Part shown: in pieces, positions 1 through 5,067 of the stretch | Layout: each line of letters opens with the position of its first letter | How positions within the stretch are numbered: position 1 is the first letter of the stretch | From: an uncultured Zetaproteobacteria bacterium | Lineage (GTDB): Bacteria; Pseudomonadota; Zetaproteobacteria; Mariprofundales; Mariprofundaceae | DNA length: 5,067 nt | Direction: 5' to 3' | Assembly (NCBI GenBank): GCA_913056285.1 | Contig: CAJXNE010000148.1 | Coordinates: 1-5,067, forward strand | Made by a program: the position numbers and the translations under genes | Notes under the pieces: model-generated | Seen by the model: the letters and a program-made list of their open reading frames with translations, nothing else | Databases searched by the model: none | What the model was told of the DNA's origin: nothing

Positions 1-81
1 CATTAAACAATAAATACTCCGGCGCATCTTGGAACGGGGAGGAAATCCACACCTCCTTCCTTTAAATATTGCTATGAAGAT
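1..81. other. Left-edge non-coding stretch downstream of ispD
   Basis: This stretch follows the ispD stop codon on the minus strand. It holds one stem-loop (annotated separately) and A/T-rich flanks. A minus-strand frame is open from about position 63 to the window edge. It offers possible starts at ATG 27-25 (MRRSIYCLM...), ATG 3-1, or TTG 10-8, the last lying six bases after a GGAG. None has both a good start codon and a well-spaced ribosome binding site, so I cannot tell whether a downstream gene begins here. The usual MEP-pathway partner ispF is not recognisable in these few codons. Confidence 0.4.
31..60 (-). other. Stem-loop just downstream of ispD
   Basis: GGAGG at 38-42 pairs with CCTCC at 52-56 across a 9-base loop. 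Outer arms GGAA (31-34) and TTCC (57-60) extend the stem past a 3-base bulge (35-37). It lies 21 bases past the ispD stop on the minus strand, where a terminator or 3' end hairpin is expected. No T-run follows on that strand, so it is not a classic intrinsic terminator. On the minus strand one arm reads AAGGAGG, a perfect anti-16S sequence that the hairpin would hide. Confidence 0.35.
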
Positions 82-789
82 TTAAATGCGATTGCCCTGG
101 GGGTGCTTGTGCTGCTCCAATAGGGATTCCAGCCAGGCCAGGTCTGCCATGGTGGTGATTTTCCGGTTGTCCGAATCGCCCCGGCTGACATGGACATCGA
201 ATTCGGCTGCTTCCAGCAATGAGGCATCATCGGTATGCAAATGCAATCGCTCTGACTCCCGTGCGAGCGCCTGTTCAAACCAGTCGCGTCTTGCCACCTG
301 TGGGGTTTGCACGGCCCGGAGGGTATGGCGTTCAGGCGTTTCCAATACTTTTCCATCAGCATCCACCCGTTTGATGGTGTCATGCACGGCCAATCCGGGC
401 ACAGCTGCGCCGAAGCGTTCGGCCACATTCAGCACATCAGTCAGCATCGCTTCAGACGGCAAGGGGCGGGCTGCATCATGTACGGCTACCAGTTCGATAT
501 CTTGCGGCAATGCAGTCAGGCCGCGCTGCATGGAAATCGAGCGTTCGGCGCCGCCAGTCACTGGCGGCAATAATGCAAAAGGGAAATGTATATTCGCTAC
601 CAAACGGGCAAACACTTCATCGCCGTCAGCAATCACCGGTTGCACCACGCTGATGCGCGGCTCGGCTGCCAGGTGCGCCAGCGTATGTAATATAATCGCC
701 TTGCCGCCTGCCTCGACATATTGTTTTGGGATGTCGCCGCCAAAACGGCTACCTGAACCTGCGGCCAATAATAAAACCCCTGTTTTCAT
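82..789 (-). CDS. ispD: 2-C-methyl-D-erythritol 4-phosphate cytidylyltransferase (IspD)
   Basis: IspD joins MEP and CTP to give CDP-methylerythritol and pyrophosphate, the third step of the cytosolic MEP route to isopentenyl diphosphate. The 235-residue product has the normal family length. The N-terminal nucleotide-binding loop reads LLLAAGSGSRFG (residues 6-17), followed by PKQY (21-24). Arg15 and Lys22 match the catalytic pair known from E. coli IspD. GGAERS (79-84), HDAARP (104-109), DTIKR (137-141), LRAVQTPQ (157-164), TDDAS (186-190) and DNRKIT (207-212, Lys210) are the other family blocks. The frame extends upstream to 924, but the extra residues are not family-like and would overlap valS. 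The ATG at 789 puts the glycine-rich loop at the usual distance from the N-terminus. No strong Shine-Dalgarno precedes it. It is transcribed divergently from valS, and no ispF is visible next to it. Confidence 0.96.
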   Translation of the reverse strand: MKTGVLLLAAGSGSRFGGDIPKQYVEAGGKAIILHTLAHLAAEPRISVVQPVIADGDEVFARLVANIHFPFALLPPVTGGAERSISMQRGLTALPQDIELVAVHDAARPLPSEAMLTDVLNVAERFGAAVPGLAVHDTIKRVDADGKVLETPERHTLRAVQTPQVARRDWFEQALARESERLHLHTDDASLLEAAEFDVHVSRGDSDNRKITTMADLAWLESLLEQHKHPQGNRI

Positions 790-912
790 GTCCGTGATTG
801 TGTCCGCTTGTGCGTTGCGGTCAATGCCGACATCACAGTTGGCATCGCATAGTTGCTCGAGCTGCGCCCAGCCGTAGCATGGGCGGCCAAATTTGAATAC
901 CTGAGAGATTCC
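790..912. promoter_or_regulatory. Divergent ispD/valS promoter region
   Basis: This 123-base spacer must hold the 5' signals of both flanking genes. Toward ispD, a minus-strand TTGACC (824-819) is followed after 16 bases by CACAAT (802-797). That is 5/6 and 4/6 of the sigma-70 consensus and would start transcription almost at the ATG. Toward valS only weak pairs are seen, such as TTGCTC (853-858), 16 bases, then TAGCAT (875-880). I found no T-box, attenuator or clear operator. Promoter assignments here are inference from consensus matching by eye. Confidence 0.4.
903..907 (+). promoter_or_regulatory. Ribosome binding site of valS
   Basis: GAGAG lies five bases before the ATG at 913 and is a modest match to the anti-Shine-Dalgarno. 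It supports the 913 start over the in-frame TTG at 853, which has no such site and would add 20 residues unlike the start of ValRS proteins. Confidence 0.55.
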
Positions 913-3570
913 ATGAGTCAGCAATCCATCACATCACCCGAACTAGCCAAAACGTATGATCCGCAGTCAGTTGAACCTGCCATCAATGATCAATGGCTGA
1001 ATTCCGATGCTTTCAAGCCCACGCCTGCCGAGGATAGCTATAGCATTGTGATTCCGCCGCCGAATGTGACCGGCAGTCTGCACATGGGTCACGCATTCAC
1101 CTTTACCATTCAGGATTCACTGATTCGCTGGCAGCGCATGCAGGGGAAATCCACCCTGTGGCAACCGGGCACCGATCATGCCGGCATTGCCACGCAGATG
1201 GTGGTGGAGCGTTTATTGGACAAGGAAGGGGTGCATCGCCGCGATCTGGGGCGTGAGCGTTTTCTTGATCGTGTGTGGGAATGGAAAGAGCAATCCGGCG
1301 GCACCATCGTTAACCAGCTGAAAAAACTCGGCGCATCCTGCGACTGGTCGCGCGAGCGCTTTACGCTGGATGAAGGCTTGTCGCGTTCTGTGAAAGAAGT
1401 CTTTGTGCGTCTGTATGACGAGGGCCTGATTTATCGCGGCAAGCGCCTGGTCAACTGGGATCCGGTGCTGGAAACTGCTGTCTCCGATCTGGAAGTGGTG
1501 CATGAAGAGGAGCAGGGGTACTTCTGGCATATGTGTTATCCGCATGCCGATGATCCGGCTAAACATGTGATCGTTGCCACCACGCGTCCTGAAACCATGT
1601 TCGGCGATGCCGCCGTGGCTGTGCATCCCGATGATGAGCGTTATAAGGAACTTGTCGGTAAGGAGCTGATTCTGCCTCTGACCGGACGAACCATTCCGGT
1701 GATCGCTGATAGTTACGTTGATCCGGAATTCGGCACCGGTTGTGTCAAAATTACGCCCGCGCATGATTTTAACGATTATGAGATAGGTAAGCGCCATAAC
1801 CTGCCGATGGTCAATATTCTGACACCGCAGGCGCATTTGCTTGACGATGCAGTCGTACCCGAAAAATACCGGGGCATGGAGCGCTATGAAGCGCGTGAAC
1901 ATGTGGTGGCTGATCTTGATGCCGAAGGCTTATTGCATAAAATCGAAGAGCATACGCATCAGATCGGGCGCGGTGATCGCTCGCATGCGGTGTTGGAGCC
2001 CTACCTGACCGATCAATGGTATGTCGATATCAAGCCGCTGGCCGCACCCGCCATCAAGGCTGTGGAAGATGGCGATATTCGATTTGTGCCTGAGTTCTGG
2101 GAAAAGACCTATTTTGAGTGGATGCGTAATATTCAGGACTGGTGTATTTCCCGACAATTGTGGTGGGGTCATCGCATTCCGGCCTGGTATTGCGATGATT
2201 GCGAACACATTACTGTCAGCCGCGAGACGCCGGAGTGTTGTGAGGGATGCGGTTCGAACAAAATCCGGCAGGATGAGGATGTGCTCGATACATGGTTCTC
2301 TTCGGGGCTATGGCCGTTTTCCACTCTGGGCTGGCCGGAAGAAACGCCGGAAATGGAACAGTTTTACCCCACCAATGTATTGGTCACGGGATTCGATATC
2401 ATCTTCTTCTGGGTGGCCCGGATGATTATGATGGGCATGAAATTTACCGGCAAGGTGCCCTTTAAAGATGTTTATATCCATGCCCTGATTCGTGATGCTG
2501 ACGGTCAGAAAATGTCCAAATCCAAGGGTAATGTGATTGATCCTTTGGAGATGAGCAGTAAATACGGCGCAGATGCGTTGCGTTTTACGCTGGCCCATAT
2601 GGCAACGCCGGGGCGCGATGTGAAGCTGGATGAATCGCGCATCGAATCGAACCGCAACTTTATGAATAAAATATGGAATGCGGCGCGTTTTGTATTTATG
2701 AATCGCGGTGAAGCGGTGCCGGATCATGCAGTGCGCCCTGAGTTGGATGTAAATCGCTGGATTCTGGCTGAGCTGGATGCGGTCACTGCTGAAGTGGACA
2801 AGGCGATGGCTGAATACCGTTTCAATGAAGCGGCGGCAGCATTGTACGCATTTATCTGGGGCACCTATTGCGACTGGTATGTCGAATCCGCCAAGGTGGC
2901 GCTTTACGGCGACGATGCGGCAGCCAAATCCGAAACGCAAACGGTGATGCTGACTGCGCTGGAAGGGTGGTTGAAACTGCTGCATCCGATTTGCCCCTAT
3001 ATCACCGAAACCCTGTGGCAAAGCCTGCATGGCGCCGATGCGCGCCTGATTACAGCCGACTGGCATCGGGTGCGTGATGATCACGACGCTGATGCGGCGC
3101 GCCGTATGGATAAAGTGATTGAAGTGGTGTCGGCTATTCGCTCGATTCGTGGTGAAATGAATGTCAATCCGGGCAAACGCATCGAGGCGGTGATTGCCTG
3201 TGGCGAGCAAGTGCGTGCTGATCTGGAATCACAGCAGCAACTGATGATGAGTCTGGCACGTCTGGAATCACTGAGCTGGCTGGACTGCGACGCAGAAGTA
3301 GATGGCGCCGCAGTCGCGCCGCTTGCGGATGCAACCGTATATTTACCGCTGGCGGGTTTGGTGAATATCGAGGAGGAACTGGCTCGATTGCAGAAGAATA
3401 TCGCCAAACTCGATAAAGATATCGCCATGCGCGAAGGCAAATTATCCAACCCTAAATTCCGCGATAATGCACCGGCAGATGTGGTGGCTAAAGTTCAGCT
3501 TGAACTGAATGAGGCCAGAGACAAACGGACTGAAATGGAGGCGGGGCTGGAGCGTTTAGGCCGGCTGTGA
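913..3570 (+). CDS. valS: Valyl-tRNA synthetase (ValRS), zinc-site form
   Basis: ValRS is a cytosolic class I aminoacyl-tRNA synthetase that charges tRNA-Val with valine using ATP and hydrolyses mischarged threonyl-tRNA. The 885-residue product is complete and within the usual bacterial range (E. coli about 950). The HIGH motif appears as HMGH (57-60) after PPPNVTGSL. The KMSKS signature is intact at 533-537. The inserted CP1 editing domain spans roughly 190-340, with TTRPETMF (223-230) and GTGCVKITPAHDFND (274-288). WCISRQLWWGHRIPAW (410-425) and DEDVLDTWFSSGLWPFSTLGW (454-474) are ValRS-typical blocks. Between them Cys427/Cys430 and Cys443/Cys446 form two CxxC pairs, which suggests a bound zinc; E. 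coli ValRS lacks these. The helical anticodon-binding domain includes residues about 616-660 (CDWYVE at 653-658). A charged coiled-coil arm (816-885), known in ValRS to contact tRNA, closes the protein. A terminator follows 34 bases after the stop, so it is probably a single-gene transcript. Confidence 0.98.
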   Translation: MSQQSITSPELAKTYDPQSVEPAINDQWLNSDAFKPTPAEDSYSIVIPPPNVTGSLHMGHAFTFTIQDSLIRWQRMQGKSTLWQPGTDHAGIATQMVVERLLDKEGVHRRDLGRERFLDRVWEWKEQSGGTIVNQLKKLGASCDWSRERFTLDEGLSRSVKEVFVRLYDEGLIYRGKRLVNWDPVLETAVSDLEVVHEEEQGYFWHMCYPHADDPAKHVIVATTRPETMFGDAAVAVHPDDERYKELVGKELILPLTGRTIPVIADSYVDPEFGTGCVKITPAHDFNDYEIGKRHNLPMVNILTPQAHLLDDAVVPEKYRGMERYEAREHVVADLDAEGLLHKIEEHTHQIGRGDRSHAVLEPYLTDQWYVDIKPLAAPAIKAVEDGDIRFVPEFWEKTYFEWMRNIQDWCISRQLWWGHRIPAWYCDDCEHITVSRETPECCEGCGSNKIRQDEDVLDTWFSSGLWPFSTLGWPEETPEMEQFYPTNVLVTGFDIIFFWVARMIMMGMKFTGKVPFKDVYIHALIRDADGQKMSKSKGNVIDPLEMSSKYGADALRFTLAHMATPGRDVKLDESRIESNRNFMNKIWNAARFVFMNRGEAVPDHAVRPELDVNRWILAELDAVTAEVDKAMAEYRFNEAAAALYAFIWGTYCDWYVESAKVALYGDDAAAKSETQTVMLTALEGWLKLLHPICPYITETLWQSLHGADARLITADWHRVRDDHDADAARRMDKVIEVVSAIRSIRGEMNVNPGKRIEAVIACGEQVRADLESQQQLMMSLARLESLSWLDCDAEVDGAAVAPLADATVYLPLAGLVNIEEELARLQKNIAKLDKDIAMREGKLSNPKFRDNAPADVVAKVQLELNEARDKRTEMEAGLERLGRL

Positions 3571-3578
3571 TGTGGCTT

Positions 3579-3599
3579 TTTGATTCATATTGAATCAAA
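3579..3599. repeat. Perfect 9-bp inverted repeat after valS
   Basis: TTTGATTCA (3579-3587) and TGAATCAAA (3591-3599) are exact reverse complements around a TAT centre, starting eight bases past the valS stop. In RNA this would be a short A/U-rich hairpin directly before the G/C-rich terminator hairpin. In DNA it has the symmetry of a dimeric regulator site. It has no T-run of its own. Its function is not decided by the sequence. Confidence 0.6.
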
Positions 3600-3604
3600 C
3601 TTAT

Positions 3605-3628
3605 AAAGAGGGGCAATGCCCCCTTTTT
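3605..3628 (+). terminator. Intrinsic terminator of valS
   Basis: GGGGC (3610-3614) pairs perfectly with GCCCC (3618-3622) across the loop AAT, and a run of five T follows at 3624-3628. Past an A/C mismatch and a G/U pair, AAA at 3605-3607 can also pair with the T-run, as in many bidirectional terminators. It lies 34 bases after the valS stop codon. Confidence 0.85.
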
Positions 3629-3649
3629 ATTAAATGGTCAGAAGGCTTT

Positions 3650-3694
3650 GGCATCCGATCGGCGGGGAGAGGGAAGGGGTACCAACCGGATGCC
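3650..3694. other. G-rich element closed by perfect 8-bp arms
   Basis: GGCATCCG (3650-3657) and CGGATGCC (3687-3694) are exact reverse complements separated by 29 bases. The enclosed plus strand holds G-runs at 3661-3662, 3664-3667, 3671-3673 and 3676-3679. Four runs of at least two G allow a two-tier quadruplex on that strand; the run lengths are too short for a full three-tier one. It starts about 20 bases after the valS terminator. It fits no riboswitch consensus that I know. It could be a structured leader, a protein-binding DNA site, or chance. Confidence 0.35.
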
Positions 3695-3819
3695 TGAATA
3701 CCTGATTGCTGAAAGTGGTCGACTGCTCACCCTTTTCCATTACAGCCTTCGATACGTTGACAGTTTGCTGGCGGCATCACGACTACTGGATAACAGTGAA
3801 ATGACGCTATGGGAATTAT

Positions 3820-3835
3820 TGCCTGCCAGCAGGCA
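3820..3835. other. Short hairpin TGCCTG-CCAG-CAGGCA
   Basis: A perfect 6-bp stem with a 4-base loop lies about 60 bases upstream of the sigma-54-like element. It has no T-run, so it is not a terminator. It could be an activator half-site pair or simply chance. Confidence 0.3.
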
Positions 3836-3895
3836 GAATCGGACGTGTTGTGCGGCGCATTATATCTCACTTCGGTTTAAGTCAGGTGTTCAAGT

Positions 3896-3912
3896 CTGGC
3901 ATCGATTATGCG
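3896..3912 (+). promoter_or_regulatory. Candidate sigma-54 (-24/-12) promoter
   Basis: CTGGCA (3896-3901) supplies the -24 GG (3898-3899). Exactly ten bases later TGC (3909-3911) supplies the -12 GC (3910-3911). GG-N10-GC is the invariant spacing of RpoN promoters, and the first six bases fit the YTGGCA consensus perfectly. The -12 box reads ATGC where TTGC is usual. Transcription would start near 3923, giving a leader of about 63 bases to the ATG at 3986. A competing sigma-70-like -10 box, TAATAT (3918-3923), lies beside it but lacks a good -35. This is inference from consensus only. Confidence 0.4.
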
Positions 3913-3973
3913 ATAGGTAATATAGAAGCGAACAAAGAAAAGAAGACACGACTGGACGCAAGAAAAGCATGTC

Positions 3974-3981
3974 AGGAGGTG
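3974..3981 (+). promoter_or_regulatory. Strong Shine-Dalgarno of the small open frame
   Basis: AGGAGGTG is a full-length match to the 3' end of 16S rRNA. Its GGAGG core ends six bases before the ATG at 3986, which is close to ideal. It is the best ribosome binding site in the window, better than those of ispD, valS or the ABC-F gene. It is the main reason to take the short frame seriously. Confidence 0.6.
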
Positions 3982-3985
3982 CAAG

Positions 3986-4159
3986 ATGGATGGCACTCGG
4001 GCAAGAAAAATCGCAGACACATTCACAGGTAACCTGAATTTTATGGTGCGTTCAACCCGTGATGGACTGCAGGTTTGTTATCATCATCATACCCGTTACT
4101 TTGTACATGAATCAAATTTCTGGTCTTATGTATTTAAGGTGGCGGGCATACCGGGCTAA
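3986..4159 (+). CDS. Candidate small protein of 57 residues, unrecognised
   Basis: I do not recognise this protein. The frame runs from ATG to TAA with an excellent Shine-Dalgarno in front. It lies between a sigma-54-like element and a stem-loop plus terminator, so it reads as a free-standing small transcription unit. The product is basic (five Arg, two Lys against three Asp, one Glu). It is rich in aromatics: nine Phe/Tyr/Trp, with FWSYVF at 45-50. It has a HHH run (33-35), a further His41 and one Cys (31). It has no hydrophobic stretch long enough for a membrane span and no signal peptide. The histidines and cysteine could bind a metal, but that is speculation. A second ATG at 3990, in another frame, gives only 15 codons. 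The frame could also be part of a small RNA with a chance Shine-Dalgarno. Confidence 0.5.
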   Translation: MDGTRARKIADTFTGNLNFMVRSTRDGLQVCYHHHTRYFVHESNFWSYVFKVAGIPG

Positions 4160-4167
4160 AAGAATAC

Positions 4168-4198
4168 GCTGATTACAGGCAGGCTACCTCTAATCAGC
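4168..4198 (+). other. Stem-loop after the small frame
   Basis: GCTGATTA (4168-4175) and TAATCAGC (4191-4198) pair perfectly. Past a C/C mismatch, AGG (4177-4179) pairs with CCT (4187-4189), leaving a 7-base loop. It begins eight bases after the TAA at 4159. No T-run follows, so it is more likely a 3'-end stabilising hairpin or part of an RNA structure than a terminator. Confidence 0.5.
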
Positions 4199-4234
4199 AT
4201 ATCCCTAACAGACCACGGCGCAGGCAGCGCTGTC

Positions 4235-4266
4235 AAAACGCCCCCATGCATTGCGGGGCGTTTTTT
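4235..4266 (+). terminator. Intrinsic terminator before the ABC-F gene
   Basis: AAAACGCCCC (4235-4244) pairs over ten bases with GGGGCGTTTT (4255-4264) across a 10-base loop that contains the palindrome ATGCAT. The T-run continues to 4266 (six T in all). On the plus strand this is a textbook rho-independent terminator. With no other gene between, it would end the transcript of the small frame, or valS read-through, before the ABC-F gene. The A-run on the left arm gives four T on the other strand, so it may also act weakly in reverse. Confidence 0.9.
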
Positions 4267-4304
4267 AATGCCAGTTTTTTATGACTTGGCGCCCCACAAA
4301 CGGC

Positions 4305-4310
4305 TATGCT
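4305..4310 (+). promoter_or_regulatory. Possible -10 box of the ABC-F gene
   Basis: TATGCT matches four of six bases of the sigma-70 -10 consensus and ends six bases before the ATG at 4317. Only 50 bases separate the terminator from the ATG, so the promoter must lie here or the gene is read from elsewhere. The -35 is poor (TGACTT at 4282-4287 with 17-base spacing). If used, the message would start at or next to the ATG. Confidence 0.25.
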
Positions 4311-4316
4311 TCGCGC

Positions 4317-5067
4317 ATGCCTGTGATGACCCTTAACCACCTTGATAAAGCCTTTGGCCCGCAAGTGCTGCTCGATGATGTCAGTCTGAGTATTGGACGC
4401 GGTGTGCGTATTGGCCTGATCGGGCGCAATGGCGAGGGTAAATCCACCTTACTGAAGATAATGGCCGGGATTGTGGAATCGGATGCCGGTGAAGTGACTT
4501 TGCGCGGCAATACGCAGGTGGCCTATCTGCCGCAGGATCCGCATTTCGATGCCGGGCAGTCTGTATTTCACGTGGTGGCTGAAGGTTTGGGCGACGTGGC
4601 CAGCACACTGGAAGCGTACCATGATAGTTTGCAACGTCTGGCTGAGGATAGTTCGGAGCGCCTGTTGAAACAGATTGATGCCTTGCAATCCGAACTGGAG
4701 CGGCTCGGTGCATGGCAATTTCACAATCGCATTGAAACAGCGATTTCAAAACTGAAACTGGAAGCGGATCGTGATGTTGGCGAATTATCCGGTGGCTGGT
4801 TGCGCCGGGTGGCTGTGGCGCGGGCCGTTGTGTCTGAGCCGGATGTGCTATTGCTCGATGAGCCGACCAATCATCTCGATATCGAATCGATTGAATGGCT
4901 GGAAGATTTTGTGGCGGCATTTCGGGGCTCGGTTTTATTTATCACCCATGATCGCTATTTTCTTGATGCTGTGGCTGAAGAGATTATTGAACTGGATCGC
5001 GGCCATTTACATCATTTCCCCTATTCATATGCCGAATATCTGGAGAAAAAATCCGAGATGCTGGCCG
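4317..5067 (+). CDS. uup: Uup-like ABC-F ATPase, N-terminal 250 residues (cut by window edge)
   Basis: ABC-F proteins are soluble twin-ATPase proteins that act on the ribosome; Uup is linked to translation and to transposon excision and DNA-repair phenotypes in E. coli. The visible part holds the whole first ATPase domain: Walker A GRNGEGKST (36-44), Q-loop LPQDP (71-75), signature LSGGW (157-161), Walker B VLLLDEP (177-183) with catalytic Glu182, NHLD D-loop (185-188) and the H-loop His211 in THDR. There is no membrane segment. LSGGWLRR, the DRG near 227-229 and the Y-rich start of the inter-domain linker (about 237-250) look more like Uup than EttA or YheS. A full protein would be about 600 or more residues, so over half lies beyond the edge. 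The frame stays open to position 5067. ATG 4317 gives the family-typical N-terminus. ATG 4281 and ATG 4326 are in-frame alternatives, and none has a Shine-Dalgarno. Confidence 0.93.
   Translation, partial: MPVMTLNHLDKAFGPQVLLDDVSLSIGRGVRIGLIGRNGEGKSTLLKIMAGIVESDAGEVTLRGNTQVAYLPQDPHFDAGQSVFHVVAEGLGDVASTLEAYHDSLQRLAEDSSERLLKQIDALQSELERLGAWQFHNRIETAISKLKLEADRDVGELSGGWLRRVAVARAVVSEPDVLLLDEPTNHLDIESIEWLEDFVAAFRGSVLFITHDRYFLDAVAEEIIELDRGHLHHFPYSYAEYLEKKSEMLA

Larger units (their letters stand above)
3571..4316. other. Long valS-uup intergenic region with one candidate small gene
   Basis: These 746 bases hold no recognisable protein family. In order they contain a 9-bp inverted repeat, the valS terminator, a G-rich element between 8-bp arms, a short hairpin (3820-3835), a sigma-54-like promoter, a 57-codon frame with a strong ribosome binding site, a stem-loop and a second terminator. 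Each is annotated separately. A 76-codon frame at 3690-3920 is open but unconvincing and is listed among the rejected items. No insertion sequence, tRNA or attachment site was seen. Confidence 0.7.

Noticed and set aside
86..877. Long plus-strand open frame opposite ispD.
   Set aside because: It is the antisense shadow of ispD. The minus-strand product carries all IspD motifs, and the plus-strand translation is Ser/Cys/Arg-rich with no family features.
2308..3210. Long minus-strand frame opposite valS.
   Set aside because: It is a shadow of valS codon structure, with a histidine- and arginine-rich translation and no domain. Other antisense frames within valS are rejected for the same reason.
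3650..3700. Possible cobalamin or TPP riboswitch suggested by AGGGAA and ACCTGAT-like strings.
   Set aside because: The defining conserved cores are missing or in the wrong order, and no matching downstream gene is present.
3882..3900. A 19-base near-match (16 identical) to the minus strand around 890-909, giving SQVFK in both translations.
   Set aside because: In a 5-kb window, compared on both strands, a match of this quality is expected by chance a few times. No wider similarity surrounds it.
3690..3920. Plus-strand 76-codon open frame starting MPEYLIAES (or from TTG 3648, 90 codons).
   Set aside because: It has only a weak, distant purine run upstream and several codons uncommon in the neighbouring genes (repeated CGA, AGG). 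It resembles no family and overlaps the G-rich element and the promoter-like site. It cannot be excluded, but support is too thin to call.
3850..4032. Plus-strand 60-codon frame starting at GTG 3850.
   Set aside because: It has no ribosome binding site, runs through the promoter-like element and the strong Shine-Dalgarno, and overlaps the better-supported small frame out of phase.
3830..4227. Three copies of CAGGCAG (3830, 4176, 4221) in the intergenic region.
   Set aside because: The spacing is irregular, two copies fall in different hairpin contexts, and a 7-mer recurring three times is weak evidence for a repeat family.
4381..4920. Minus-strand open frames opposite the ABC-F gene.
   Set aside because: The plus strand carries complete Walker A, signature and Walker B motifs in one frame, so the antisense frames are shadows.

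Overview
The window looks like ordinary bacterial chromosome, most likely from a proteobacterium. The base composition is moderate, roughly half G+C. The protein families are housekeeping ones: MEP-pathway isoprenoid synthesis, valyl-tRNA synthetase and a Uup-type ABC-F ATPase. The sequence alone does not settle the genus. There is no phage, transposon, CRISPR, tRNA or rRNA signal.

Layout, left to right. Positions 1-81 lie downstream of ispD (read on the minus strand) and hold a purine/pyrimidine stem-loop and the edge of an undecided minus-strand frame. ispD (82-789, minus) is complete. A 123-base divergent spacer (790-912) separates it from valS (913-3570, plus), a complete gene for an 885-residue valyl-tRNA synthetase that carries a two-CxxC zinc site. 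After valS come a perfect 9-bp inverted repeat and an intrinsic terminator. A 746-base stretch between valS and the next large gene (3571-4316) has no recognised protein family but is not empty. It holds a G-rich element closed by 8-bp arms and a short hairpin. It also holds a candidate sigma-54 promoter followed by a 57-codon open frame (3986-4159) with a near-ideal Shine-Dalgarno sequence, a stem-loop and a strong terminator (4235-4266). From 4317 to the right edge runs the first 250 codons of a Uup-like ABC-F ATPase; its frame is still open at the window end.

The three large genes are functionally separate: isoprenoid precursor synthesis, tRNA charging and ribosome-associated ATPase activity. 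Terminators and promoter spacing suggest they are transcribed independently. The part most worth a second look is the small unit at about 3896-4266. Promoter-like element, leader, ribosome binding site, short frame, hairpin and terminator occur there in a sensible order and spacing, although the product resembles nothing I recognise. I see no convincing large novel system in this window.
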